From: Micrasema longulum | Taxonomy: Eukaryota > Arthropoda > Insecta > Trichoptera > Brachycentridae | Length of the DNA stretch: 64,000 nt | Direction of reading: 5' to 3' | NCBI GenBank assembly: GCA_022494885.1 | Contig: JAGVSM010000446.1 | Span: 248,001-312,000, forward strand | Shown here: in pieces, positions 23,133-34,319 of the stretch | Layout of the letters: each line of letters opens with the position of its first letter | Position numbering within the stretch: position 1 is the first letter of the stretch | The notes under the pieces: model-generated | What the model was told of the DNA's origin: nothing | The model's input: the letters and a program-made list of their open reading frames with translations, nothing else | Database searches by the model: none | Program-made: the position numbers and the translations under genes

Positions 23133-23884
23133 GGTATCACATATCATGTGTAATTAACAAACGAATGTAAGCAAATGCATTACTTAAAAATTGAATTATT
23201 TTTCTATCTGTCAGATTGTCGAAGAAACAAAATGGAAATTTCGTTAGTATTGCCAGGGCAGTAATTTTTTTACCCTACTTTGCTCATCTAATAAGAGAAA
23301 TAATGAAAATTGGACCTCGGATTAAATAACTCTGTGGTGGAAATTTGACCGACATTATCTTCAAAATATCAAATATTATTTAACATGATATAAAAACATC
23401 CGACATCACGAACAATCACGAATGCGCGCGGTAAAAGTGGGGCATAGTGGGGGAATTATGGGACACAGTCCGATGTATTCAAATATGATTCTGCGCTCCT
23501 TCTGCGCTCCTTCTGGATTATTCTTAATTTTATGTCGGTATCCTATTACTGAACATGCATAAAAATTGTACGTATATTTAATTAAAATTTCAATTTGTTT
23601 ATTTAATATGTTTATGTACATTACAAAATATATTCAAGGCATACTAAATACGACAAAAAAAATAGCCATGCAATTTAAATGAGATAAAATGGTTAAATAA
23701 AAATACCCACTAATTAGAATAAAAGAAAGCTATCCTCTCTAAACATTCTTAAAGTACACAAAACTTAATTTTGCTTTGTAGATAAACTTTGTATTGGAAT
23801 ACAAGCCCTGGTATAAAGTTACGCCTAGGCATATTTGTAGAATAAGGATGAAAATATCTAGTCAAAGATTGAATATTTAAATTA
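23133..23884. other. No feature recognised
   Basis: AT-rich flank of the transposon with no coding signal. A CGCGCGG patch at about 23424 is unremarkable. Confidence 0.4.
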
Positions 23885-24475
23885 GCTGCAACAGAGAGGG
23901 AAAACATTTTTGAGAAGGGAATATGTGAGTCTAGGCATTTACAGGGCTTATGACCTGTCATTGGCTGGTTTAAGTAGCCACTTTACACACTGTGTAACAT
24001 TCACCTTTATCCCTATGTTGAAAAATATTAGTTTGGACATTGACATTTTTCACGTCTCTGAGGGAGTTTTTCGTTACAAGATTCTCTTACTTTTCAACAT
24101 AGGTATTATTCTCTGGATATTATGTACACTTATGTGTTATTTTTGTAAATGCTTAATTTTACCTTATTAATGTAATTATTTCTTTATTTATGAATTAAGA
24201 CATTCCATTTTGTAATGTACATATATATAAATAAATAAAAATTTAAACCATCCTGTCTATGTTTTAACATCCACATTTCCTCAACTCTTCCATCTGTTAA
24301 CTTTTGTTAAGTAAAAGAGCTAATACTTTTATCACGTGAGTGAGATTCATCCGGCTGAACTAATTCCCCTAATAGGCAAAGCCTGAAAACAATTTTCCAA
24401 TTTTTTATACTTCTTCTTTTACCAGGTAGTTAATTCAACAATGTTTTGAGTACGTCCAAATGCTCGCAGACTGGC
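23885..24475. repeat. FB-A copy interrupted by a short insertion
   Basis: The first part (23885-24032) holds GCAACAGAGAGGGAAAAC, CAGGGCTTATGACCTGTC and CACACTGTGTAACATTCACC. The second part resumes at about 24245 with TGTTTTAACATCCACATTTC and ends at TTTTGAGTACGTCCAAATG. Between them (24033-24243) lies non-family sequence ending in AATAAATAAAAA, probably a small retroposed insert. Confidence 0.75.
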
Positions 24476-25390
24476 TAGATTTGTGGATGTGGAGTTGTTT
24501 CTAATTATATTTTATATTTATAGCATTAATTTGAATATTTAGTATCCTAACACAGTGTTTCTTTAATTTATTGTTATTATTTTAACTATTTTTTTGATAT
24601 ATTTATTTTTATTTTTGATTTTTTTTGAGACATAAAAGTATTTTATTGTATTTAATATACTTATATTTTGTACCTCTTGAAGAAATAATGTAAAAATATT
24701 TTTCCTTTTGAAATTTTATCTGCACACATTGTTTAAATATTTTTTTATATCTAAATACGTTATTTTTACGAATCTGCTGTGTTATAGTATTTATGTAAAA
24801 TAATACTTTTCAATTTGATTTTTATGTTTTTCACATTATATTGAAGTATTTATATTCTTTTAAATACGTACCTATGTAAGGTAAAAGACACTGCGTGCTG
24901 TGTTTATTAATAAATAAATAAAAACATAAATTATAAGACTTACATTTGTAAAAACTCAATGGATATGGTCATAAACTGGATACGAAAATCGAAATGTCGT
25001 TTCATAAAATTCTGGATTTGCATCCGTCTGCCTCTGAGGTACAAATATGTATAAATATGTAATATTTATAGTAGGTTGTCTTTATTTTAAAAACTGTTTT
25101 TTTACAGAATGAAATATACGCCGTTATCTCAGAATTAAACGAAAAACCGAAAAACACCGTTGTATTGCTTAACTGGTTATAGCTTAACACCGTCCACATA
25201 TTATGTAACCCGCGCGACCTGTTACGTAAACATTTTTTCATGTTTAAAAAAATCTTATTTTTTTATTAAATTTTATATTATCAAAACTCGTGGCTCGACA
25301 TTATATTATGTTTACATATTATACAATACACATTTCATTATGAATGTACCTACACTTAAATTATTATAAATAATGTTTTATGCTATGCAA
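24476..25390. other. No gene recognised
   Basis: Very AT-rich sequence with no supportable coding potential and no shared repeat. Confidence 0.4.
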
Positions 25391-25394
25391 AATT

Positions 25395-25826
25395 ATGGAT
25401 AAAAGACAAGAAGCTCAAATTAAACAATAGTTTTGTTAACCGGAGAGCGAAGAAAATTATTTAGAAACTTTGAGTTCTGAGGATAAGCAAGATCTCCTCG
25501 AGGAACAGGATTATCGATCCGAATTGAATTAAGAAGCAGATGATGTTGGTAAGGAACCTCCAGCTAGTCCCGAAATCTCAGAAAGTAAGGTGCCGACAGA
25601 CGATTTTTATAAGGGCGCTGACAGTACCAATTGGTCAAAAAATGCCCCATCAAATAGCGAATGAAATCACCAGCGTAAGATCGTATTTGTACCACCTAGG
25701 TCTCAGGGGTAAGCTTGAGAAAAAAAATTCGAGCAAGACTGTTTATCTCTGTTTTCAGTTGGTTGTGTCCAAAAATGTAGGCAGTATTTGTAAAGATTAT
25801 GTAAGAAACTTATTAAAACAGAGATA
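25395..25826 (+). pseudogene. piggyBac-like transposase N-terminal fragment
   Basis: Translation from the ATG at 25395 passes several stops. It reads an acidic stretch ESEENYLETLSSEDKQDLLE, then DDFYKGADSTNWSKNAPS and RKIVFVPPRS. The pattern of an acidic N-terminus followed by a FY-x-G-x-D-x-T-x-W-S/K-K-x-P segment is typical of piggyBac-family transposases just before the catalytic domain. No catalytic DDD region follows; the sequence turns Cys-rich and meets an FB-A copy at 25827. At least four stops are present. I cannot exclude a domesticated-gene fragment, but the decay makes that unlikely. Confidence 0.6.
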
Positions 25827-26150
25827 AAGAACGTTCGGAGATGGTAAATAGAAGTCAAGGCATCTACAGGGTTTATGACCTGTCATTGGCTGGTTTATGT
25901 GGCCACTTTACACATTGTGTAACATTCACCATTCCGCCCATATTTGAACATCAATATTCCTTCAATGCTTTTATCTGTTAATGTTTGATGGCAGTTCAAT
26001 GACAGATCATAAGCCCTGTTGATGCCTAGAATTCTATTTACCTTCTCTGAAATGTTCTTCATCTCTGTTTTATTATGTTAATATTAACAGCTCATGTTGA
26101 ATCCAGTACTTGTCTACAAAAATTTGGACAAACTCAAAATATTCTTGAAT
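25827..26150. repeat. FB-A short palindromic copy
   Basis: Left arm CTACAGGGTTTATGACCTGTC at about 25860 and right arm GACAGATCATAAGCCCTGTTG at about 26000 are inverted around a shortened centre. The end motif GGACAAACTCAAAATATT lies at 26127. Confidence 0.8.
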
Positions 26151-26745
26151 ATGTAAGAGATAAATATTTTTTGTAATTTAATTTAAGTTGAGAATAAATT
26201 TTGTATTTAATTTTAATCAATAAAGTAATTTTGCACAAGCATTTAATTTAAACGCCCCGAAATCAAATTGAGTGACACACCTATGTATCCCCGCGACCAC
26301 TTGCGTCACGCATTGAGGCAAGACCACTGTAGGGCAGATATAGTAAATGGGTATGAAGTAGAGTATTATGTAAGCAGACTTAAGAGGGCAAACATGGAAA
26401 GTGACGATACCTTGTCTTTCTGAGCAAATCCTTTCTTGATCTGGTTTTTCATTCGGATATATTGTAAAGTTTTCGAATAAATAAATCAAAAATACCGTAG
26501 AAGTGTAAAAACTTGGAATGTTCGAGCTCGAAACGAAAAGTTCGATCTAGAGCAAAGTTACACTCGGCAAGTTAAAATACTTTCATGATCTTTTTCACGC
26601 GGTATCTCAAGTATTCGTTTACTTTCGCTCGAATCTAGTATGTCAAGTTACTGAACTAATACAAAAAAAGTTTAACCAAAAATATTTAAATTAACTTATA
26701 TATGAATTTGGCGTACTCTTATTTGTTTAGAAAATTGTATACACC
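26151..26745. other. No gene recognised
   Basis: The stretch 26240-26470 is richer in GC than its flanks and has a 90-codon minus-strand ORF without recognisable motifs. Nothing else supports it as coding. Confidence 0.35.
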
Positions 26746-26750
26746 ACTTG

Positions 26751-26821
26751 AATTTTTAGTAACATACTCGTATATGTTGACCGGTTTCGAGGTTACTACC
26801 GTATAATCAGAACTAAAAATT
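26751..26821 (-). ncRNA. Hammerhead-ribozyme-like motif in a hairpin
   Basis: Minus strand in order: arm AATTTTTAGT, box CTGATTA (26810-26804), stem-loop GGTAGTAACC (26800-26791), GAAA (26788-26785), palindrome CCGG, then TC (26780-26779). A 6-bp hairpin AACATA/TATGTT follows, and then ACTAAAAATT, which pairs perfectly with the first arm. This is the layout of a type I hammerhead with a loop-less stem III. The core should be CTGANGA, so position 8 is T and not G, which predicts loss of activity. No experimental evidence; could be a chance resemblance, but see the other copies. Confidence 0.4.
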
Positions 26822-26824
26822 ACT

Positions 26825-26955
26825 TGCAAAAAAGAAGACAGATATTTTTGAGAAGGGAATATGGAAGTCTACGCATTTACAGGGCTTATTTATAACCTGT
26901 CATTGGCTGGTTTAAGTGGCCACTTTACACATCGTTTTACATTCAATGCGATTAA
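26825..26955 (+). repeat. FB-A arm fragment
   Basis: GAGAAGGGAATATGGAAGTC and GTCATTGGCTGGTTTAAGTG identify the family. The copy has a 4-bp insertion inside TTATGACC and stops after the GTGGCCACTTTACAC core. Confidence 0.75.
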
Positions 26956-27309
26956 AAATGCACATTTTTTCAAATTTTCTCTCCGCTTTTTGATTTTGCC
27001 GATAAAACCTGTCTCGTTTTTCAGCTTTTACCATACCATTTAGTCTATTTTCGTACTTATTTTCTCCAATTCCAGGCTTCGCTTTCATACATAAGGTCGT
27101 CAACAGGACTTAATTTTCATCTGCTAATGCCGCTTTCTGCGATAATTTCTTTGCAAAGGTTAATATGTACGGTTAATATGAGAGTGCACGGTTTATCTTT
27201 TCATAGCACTTACCCTTCTTTAGGCGAGTAAAAGGATACTAAAAATGTAATAACAATTGCACGAAATTTACGTTTCATTTACTTACACCTAAAAATAACA
27301 AAAACACAG
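26956..27309. other. No feature recognised
   Basis: AT-rich sequence with no coding signal or shared repeat. Confidence 0.35.
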
Positions 27310-27450
27310 CTTTTAAAAATATTTATTATTCAAACTTATAATATAAAACATCAAACATTGATTTGAGTCTACTGAACACTTTTTTTTTACAATTATGTAA
27401 AAAAAAAATTCGTGACAATTGTTTCGCCTTGTTAGGGCATTTTCAAACGA
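27310..27450 (-). repeat. Repeat shared with 16.9-17.06 kb, with hammerhead-like core
   Basis: Shares CATCAAACATTGATTTGAGT and TTTCGCCTTGTTAGGGCATT with the earlier copy. On the minus strand 27446-27414 reads TTGAAAA, a GCC/GGC hairpin, GAAA, the palindrome CAATTG, then TC, the same order as the motifs at 26.8 and 52.3 kb. Confidence 0.5.
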
Positions 27451-27940
27451 ATTTAAATATTAAATGGATTAAATGTCCTTAAATAGTATAACTATTCAAT
27501 ACTAATTCAAGGTACTTGAGTAACAAATAAAAATAATCTTATGAACTAAAGCATGTACATTAATCATAATTGCGGGGAGGAAATTTATAAAAACATAAAT
27601 GTATTTTATACAATATTTACGGCAACTAGCCAAATGTCAAGAAAAGCAGTCGCCATAGTCTTGTAATTTAATTAACACTTTTTTGTTAATACACTTACTT
27701 TTTCGCAAATGCAATAAATTGTATTATTTTTTATAGAAAACGCAGATTTTTCGCCAATGGACTGTATTTGTTTACGAGGAAAACAAAAAACAAACCGACA
27801 CGAGCATTGACTTAGAGATTACACACGCGTTGACTTATGACTGCGATATCTTAAGCATGTTCATTATTGTTCATTGTGATTGCTCAAATGCTGAACATGT
27901 TTTTAAGCACGTCGATAGTTATTTGTGATTACGTTACTGG
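27451..27940. other. No feature recognised
   Basis: No coding signal. A loose inverted repeat CATGTTCA/TGAACATG lies at about 27857-27900. Confidence 0.35.
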
Positions 27941-27942
27941 AG

Positions 27943-28150
27943 AAGAAATTCGAGTCGAGATAAGTCCGCCTCGCAGTGTTGTGTTTGGCGTGTTCGCCTA
28001 GCGTGAAATATTGGTTTTAAAGATGTTTCTGCACTGCAGTATTTTATTAATACTGGACTGGCACCAAAAGTGTATGAACACTTAACCTTTCACTTAACAA
28101 TGCAGTACCCTGTGCACCACTCTGTGTGAATAGGGAAATCATAATAATAA
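27943..28150 (+). repeat. SINE-A copy, internally deleted
   Basis: Begins with the end of the upstream block (AAATTCGAGTCGAGATAAGTC), followed by a shortened tRNA-like head without a B-box (GTGTTCGCCTAGCG). The body has ACTGCAGTATTTTA and GTGCACCACTCTGTG. It ends in ATA-rich triplets that run into LINE reverse-transcriptase sequence at about 28180. Confidence 0.65.
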
Positions 28151-28179
28151 CATAAATAATAACATAAATAAATAATAAC

Positions 28180-29440
28180 AGGTAGATTCTATTTATACTG
28201 ACTTTAGCAAGGCTTTTAACAAGGTGTGTTTAAACATTTTGGTCGCCAAACTATCAAATAAGTGGTCCCATGATTAAATGGTTTCAAAGCTACTTGACTG
28301 ATAGAATACCATCGGTAAAAATTTGTAACACTTTATCCCAATCTTTCTGTGCTACTAGTGGTGTTCCTCAGGGTTCCCATCTGGGCCCAATACTGTTCAT
28401 CATCTTTGTTAATGATATAATGGATGTATTTGATGATGTGGAAATATTGCTGTTTGCCGATGACATGAAGATTTTTAAAGTTATTAATTCCGTAAATGAT
28501 TGTGTGACTCTGCAACGTAATTAAGATAAAATGTTCCAGTGGTGGTCCACCAATAAACTTCAATTAAATATTAAAAAATGCCACAAAATGAGATTTTAAG
28601 AATAAAAAACCGAATTTTATTTGATTATTTGATGAGTAAAATGCAATTAGGCTCAACTTCTGAGGTGCGCGACCTGAGTATCGTTTTTGATCAAAAATTA
28701 TCCTTTTTTAGGCACATAAATAATATTACTAGGAAATCTCTAAAAATGTTAGGCTTCATTTTACGTGTGACTAAGGAATTCAAAAACATAGGCACTTTGA
28801 AGTTGATGTATACTTCATTAGTGAGAAGCCAGTTAGAGTATAACTTTCATTCACCAAAATTCTCTTGAAAGAGTCCAAAAAAAATTCTTACGGTTTATAA
28901 ATTTTAAACTTAGAATCAGTCATGAATTTTTAAATTACGATTTTTTACTAAAAACATTAAATTTGTTAAAACTTAACGATCGAAGAAAAAATACAGAACT
29001 TTTAAATTTATTCAAAATTGTAAATTCAATATGGGATTGCCCTGAACTGTTATCTCTCATCAACTTCAGGGTGCTTGGAAGAATGACTAGAAAGGTGCCA
29101 CCGTTTTGTAGCAACAATTCACGGACAGTGTATACTTGTAATGCAGTATTAAATAGTAACAGTACTTATGATTTTCTTGTTGTTTTACTATAGAATGTTT
29201 TATTATTTAAACTTTCTACTGAATATGCTGTATAATTTTAAGGTTATTTTTTTAAATATAAATCTTGTATAATTTTTGGTGTGATTTTTTTATATTTTTT
29301 TATAAATCTTGTTTTTAATATTCAAATTTTTGAAAAAAAAAAAATATTAAGCCAAATATGTTAATATTATAAATATTTGTAAAAGGCAGATTTGCCGTTT
29401 AGGTTAATAAAATTTAAAAAAAAATAATTAAAAAAAATTT
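28180..29440 (+). mobile_element. CR1/Jockey-like LINE reverse transcriptase, 5'-truncated pseudogene
   Basis: Plus-strand translation from 28181 reads DSIYTDFSKAFNKV, RT motif A with its catalytic Asp. Then 28270-28524 reads IKWFQSYLTDR, SGVPQGSHLGPILF (motif B) and EILLFADDMKIF (motif C, FADD intact). The thumb region follows in 28620-28868 (LSIVFDQKLSFFRHINNI, LKLMYTSLVRSQLEY) and the C-terminus in 28963-29193. Stops at the 28268 region, 28522, 28866 and elsewhere break it. The 3' UTR holds GGCAGATTTGCCGTTTAGG and ends in an A-rich tail near 29420-29440. ORF1 and the endonuclease are missing. It is the only copy here with both RT catalytic motifs. Confidence 0.85.
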
Positions 29441-29589
29441 TTAAAAAAATGTTGAAAATTGTGATTTTAGTTCGATAGATCCGAAAAGTTGTGTTTCAAA
29501 TAAAAAGCTCTGTCAGTTCATAGTGCGACAGTTTTAAAATTGAACTAAACCGGGATCAGAGAATTTCCTTTAAACATAACCCTTGTATT

Positions 29590-29990
29590 AACATATTACA
29601 ACAGAGATGAAGAACATTTAAGAGAAGGTAATATAGAAGTCAAGGCATCTACAGGGTTTATGACCTGTCAATGGCTGGTTTAAGTGGCCACTTTACACAC
29701 TGTGTAACATTTACCATTCTGCCTATATTTGAACATCTATATTCCTTCAATTATTTTATCTGTTGATGTTTGTGAAGTTAAAGAGCTGAAGCCTTTATTT
29801 ATGCTGGTGAGATTCATTTAATTGAATTATTTCACCTACATACTAGGCAACGCCTAAAAATGTTATTTTTTCAATTTCTTTACTTCTTCATGGACCAGGT
29901 GGATTTATTAACAATATTTTGAGTTTGTCCAAATTTTTGTAGACAAGGACTGGATTCAACTCCCTGGGGAGCTGTTTAAATTTAAGATAT
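29590..29990 (+). repeat. FB-A tandem unit 1
   Basis: One full unit from TACAACAGAGATGAAG (29597) to the TTTGAGTTTGTCCAAA end motif and CTCCCTGGGGAG (about 29920-29975). The next unit begins 394 bp downstream with nearly identical sequence; I count about ten differences by eye. Confidence 0.9.
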
Positions 29991-30450
29991 TACAACAGAG
30001 ATGAAGAACATTTAAGAGAAGGTAATATAGAAGTCAAGGCATCTACAGGGTTTATGACCTGTCAATGGCTGGTTTAAGTGGCCACTTTACACACTGTGTA
30101 ACATTCACCATTCTGCCTATATTTGAACATCTATATTCCTTCAATTCTTTCATCTGTTGATGTTTGTGAAGTTAAAGAGCTGAAACCTTTATTTATGCTC
30201 GTGAGATTCATCTAATTGAATTATTTCACCTACATACTAGGCAACGCCTGAAAATGTTATTTTTTCAATTTCTTTACTTCTTCATGGACCAGGTGGATTT
30301 ATTAACAATATTTTGAGTTTGTCCAATTTTTTTTTGAGTGTCTTAAATGTTCTTCATCTCTGTTGTAATATGTTTATATAAACAGCTCCCCAGGGAGTTG
30401 AATCCAGTCCTTGTCTACAAAATTTTGGACAAATTCAAAATATTGTTGAT
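29991..30450 (+). repeat. FB-A tandem unit 2 with inverted end
   Basis: Repeats unit 1 head to tail, then at about 30330 turns into the inverted end: TTCTTCATCTCTGTTGTAAT, CTCCCCAGGGAG and GGACAAATTCAAAATATTG. The end piece is the reverse complement of the unit junction at about 29907-30010, so 29907-30448 looks like an element with ~105-bp terminal inverted repeats. Confidence 0.9.
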
Positions 30451-30470
30451 AACCCTTGTAATTATATAAA

Positions 30471-30502
30471 GCACGAAAGCACGAAAGCACGAAAGCACGA
30501 AA
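30471..30502 (+). repeat. Microsatellite (GCACGAAA)4
   Basis: Four perfect tandem copies of an 8-bp unit beside the FB-A end. Confidence 0.9.
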
Positions 30503-30699
30503 CGAAATTCTGAAAAATGTGAATAAAAAATCCTCCAAGCCCTTAATCCAAAAATTTATTTTATGAATACTTTCTCTTTGTTATGCAAATGTACTCGTAT
30601 CTTCATATTTATAATAATTCGACCAAAATTTTAAGAAAGCGTTTTGTATAAATTGTCGTGATTAATTTTACATCACTCAAAAAACAACGTAAATTTGAG

Positions 30700-30890
30700 C
30701 TGGAAATGTTTTGAGCATGTCCAAATGTTTGTAGACAGGCTGAATTTTCTCCCTAAGGAGTTATTTAGATCTGCATTTGTTGCAACAGAGAAGGAAAACC
30801 ATTTTTGAGGAAGGAAATTCCCTGTTAATGCCTAGACTTCCTCCTATTGCCTCCACAAAAATGTTTTTCCTCGCTGTTGCAACAAAATGT
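30700..30890. repeat. FB-A short palindromic copy
   Basis: End motif TTTTGAGCATGTCCAAATG and CTCCCTAAGGAG on the left. TTGCAACAGAGAAGGAAAAC (30778) is mirrored by GTTTTTCCTCGCTGTTGCAA (30860). The conserved core between them is mostly deleted. Confidence 0.75.
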
Positions 30891-31904
30891 CATAAATGAT
30901 GACGAATTTCAAATTTAAATTTGAGCTATTCTTTTGAGAATTAGTTTGACTTTGAAGATTAAATTTGAGATTTATCGTCCTATTGTATGCTACATAAACA
31001 TAAACCTACTTTCTATGTCAATTAAAACAATTGTTTACGAGAAAATGTTCAAGAAGGTTATAAAAAATGGATAGTGGAGCTGGGTAGAAGTAAAGTGGAT
31101 TGTCTCATTTGACCAAACCAATATTAAATCACCTGCTCCACAAACGTATGGTTTTGTTATTTATTGTGCGTTTTATTGTTTATAAAATCAAGGAGTACAG
31201 TAATTCAATATCAACATAAATCCGTTCTGTTTAAACTGTCTAAATATATGATAATTTTTTTCTGTATAGTCTTCTTTGTATTGGTATATTCTCACATGTA
31301 ATAAAATTAAAAAAATGATATTGTAAAGGGTTCTCGGCTCGGGTTAAGTAAGGTTGCATTTTTAAAATTGTTAATTATTGTTTACTATGTGAAGAAAAAA
31401 CCGAATAAACGACTGAAAAAAAAACGCTTCTCAACACTTTGTTCACCGGCCTAATACACATAGAATTTACCTTGTGCCCGGCCCATTTTTGTAAAATTTC
31501 ATGTTTTGTGAAGGGTTTCTTTAAAGTGTCATTATTATGAAAATACCTAGTTTAATCAATTGAAACTTCTCATATTTAAAAAAGTGCTTCTCATATTTAA
31601 TAGTCATTTTTGTATGATAGTTTAGCCAACATTAGCCTTTATGGAGAGCTAAATTGCAATGTCTGCACATATACAAAGGGTCTCACTCCTTTTTTTGTGC
31701 TTTGTATCACCAGCAGCAAAAAAGTACCAATAAAAGTCAGTAGATGTCAATAAAATGCACTTTTTTAGACAGCTGGTAAACCACGTGAAAACACGGGACC
31801 GGGACACAACGCGTGGTTATATAATCAAGTGTTAACACGGCTCTGGGATACAAAGTGTAAAAAGTTAACTTATTTGCTACGCACACACATATATATATAT
31901 TTTT

Positions 31905-31950
31905 AACACCACTGTAATTATTGAGCCTCCTGGTCCATTGGATCATCAAA
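31905..31950 (+). repeat. SINE-B 3' fragment
   Basis: ACACCACTGTAATTATTGAG and CCTCCTGGTCCATTGG match the 3' part of SINE-B. Head and middle are absent. Confidence 0.5.
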
Positions 31951-32971
31951 CAATTACTACAATAAAACAATAAACGTCACTTACTATCGCAGTTTAACAA
32001 TAAAATACAAAATAGAGACGCTAAAAAGTCATAAACAAGAATTCTGGCGGGGGCTATTGGGTACCCTGCTCATAGACAATAATTTACTGTCGTCACTTCA
32101 TTCACTGGTACCCACCCTCTTCTCGAAAATGTTATCTTTCTTTGGTGTAATTTCATAGCGTCATAAACTTCCCGGTGGGTAATATTACAGTTCTAACCAC
32201 TGTGTATTTGAATATTTGTAGCTACTCGGTATATTTCAAAGAAAATAAATCATTTGAAAAATACAAAAAAAATGTTCTAAGTCAAGATTACAGGACCAAA
32301 AGCAGTTTTTAAATTCTGTTTTTATGCTCCAATGTTCAAAATGTGTAGATTAGTGAATTCGTCAGACAACTTGGAATTCTTTGAGTTAGATCTTCCGGAT
32401 GAAGATGGATTGAGATGGGTTGGCTCGAAGTCTTATATGTTGCTACATAGTTTTATGTTCTTTTTGTTCAGTTTCTTGCATACATATTTCTTCATATAAC
32501 TTTTGTCGTTTACTTGGGCCGTATATACATATCATAGAGTAAATAAAAATCAATTGGCTTCAAAAACTTTTTTTCTCGCTAGATTGCTTCAGTAAAATAG
32601 TTTATATTTAACAATTTTCCATAATTTATTTTATTTAAAAAAAAACACATAATTTAAAATAACGACTTTTTTTTGTTTACTATTAAATAAATGATTTTGA
32701 TTGGGTTTAATGATATTATATGTTATTTATTTTAATATGTGGATTACTTTAAATATATATTTTTTTCAAATAGGTTATAAGAAATTTGATAAATTGTTTA
32801 GTTCTAATTCAATTAAATATACTCGTATATGAAACTCTTTATTATTTTTTGCGAATTGAGGGCGCGGCCGTGAAACTATAATAAAAACCATGCCAAATTT
32901 GAAATCTTTGACCGTTCTTAAAATATCATATATCCTAACGATTTAATTTCTCTAATAGTAATTTCATTAAT

Positions 32972-32999
32972 ATTTATATATATATATATATATATATAT
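32972..32999. repeat. TA dinucleotide microsatellite
   Basis: About thirteen consecutive TA/AT units. Confidence 0.9.
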
Positions 33000-33114
33000 G
33001 AAGAAAAAAAAACACGTATGAAGGTACATATATATAAATAAATACACTATAAAAATATTAAAATTGCATAACTAAGATAAAAAAAATTATAAAAGCATAA
33101 TTACAATATACATA

Positions 33115-33305
33115 AGGTATAAATTACAATTTCTGACCAAAGAAAATACCTAGATAGTTGATTTCAGATACTCTTTGCAAAACATGTTGATTTATAATTT
33201 ATACTGTACTCAAATATCGAAGGTTGTTTTTTCTTGCCAAAAGTTATGGAGTGACATTTGCTAATATTTAGGTGCAATTCGTTGTTGTTAACATCACCAT
33301 GTGAA
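33115..33305 (-). mobile_element. LINE reverse transcriptase fragment
   Basis: Minus-strand translation gives NNNELHLNISKCHSITFGKK, then QPSIFEYSIN and, after a frame change, RVSEINYLGIFFGQKL. This is the segment directly after the catalytic YADD box in CR1/Jockey-like reverse transcriptases (L-N-x-x-K-C-x-x-I-x-F, then L-G-x-x-F-x-x-x-L). Only about 60 residues remain. Confidence 0.7.
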
Positions 33306-34315
33306 GGATTCATTTAGGTTTGCTTGAAGAACATTTTATATGGTAATGTTGAAATAAAATTAAAATTGTACACACATTGGGAAAGCAGTGAAGCCGCTGG
33401 TTTGGTGACAGTTTTTAAAAGTTAAAAAAAAAATTGAATTGATTTCTATATTCACCCCAAAGAATAGAAAATCTAAAGACTTGTTCGACTCGTTATAAAT
33501 TGAAATACAATTTTCCAATTTTATCAATAATACAATATAAATGATTCTCCACATCCCCGAAGCCGTGCATATACCACAATTTCATAACATCAAAATAAAT
33601 CACATGATTTTCTTCGATTTATGTCGCTTGTATTTTTAAGGTCCCAAGCGAATTCAACGTCGTGTCTTATTGGTGTTACCCCCTGCGTTGTATTTACTCG
33701 ATACGAAGCTTTTTCCAACTTGAAAGATTCGATCTTAGAGCTTGAGATATGTACTAATTTTGTGGTCGTACTAAAGTGTACTGTCTTCGAGTTTTGCTTA
33801 TTTAAAACCGTCATTTATTTTCGAAATTTCCGAATTTAATATTTTAATTTAAACGACCAGATTTGAGTTTTTTTTCTTTAAATCTGGCTTACCTTTTTGC
33901 CTCTATTTTGCTCTTTTTTGTTTCTTGATTCTGCATTCAGTGTTAATTTTTTTAGTTAATTAGAATGTAAATTAATGGCTTAATTGCTATTTATATTTGT
34001 GGTTAGATGTTAATAAAAGAAGATGAAGCAATAATATTAACAATTACGTTTTCAAATATATTTATTTGGACATAACACAAAATCATGACAATTAAAAATC
34101 AAGATTAAGTAAAAACACAATAACTTAAATGTAAACGGTAACTTGAAAATTTTATGAATAATTGTCTAATAATTATATTTTGCGACATACTTCTAGAATA
34201 CATTATTCATTTTAAAATGTATTTTTGTCACTTTGAATTTATATTTATGTTTACTGGTTAGACTTGATGTTTTGAAAGTAAAGTTATCTGTCGTTTTATT
34301 TTTTTTGAATTAAAA
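33306..34315. other. No gene recognised
   Basis: AT-rich. ORFs at 33590-33839 overlap on opposite strands and have no known motif. No shared repeat seen. Confidence 0.4.
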
Positions 34316-34319
34316 AAAA

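Larger units (their letters stand above)
30891..33110. other. Mostly unrecognised AT-rich sequence
   Basis: No gene supported. It contains a SINE-B tail fragment (31905-31950) and a TA dinucleotide run at about 32972-32999. A weak inverted GGGTACC pair lies at 32060 and 32105. Confidence 0.4.

Noticed and set aside
23910..24170. 86-codon ORF starting in the FB-A core
   Set aside because: The FB-A repeat has no conserved reading frame across its copies, and the ORF crosses an insertion boundary.
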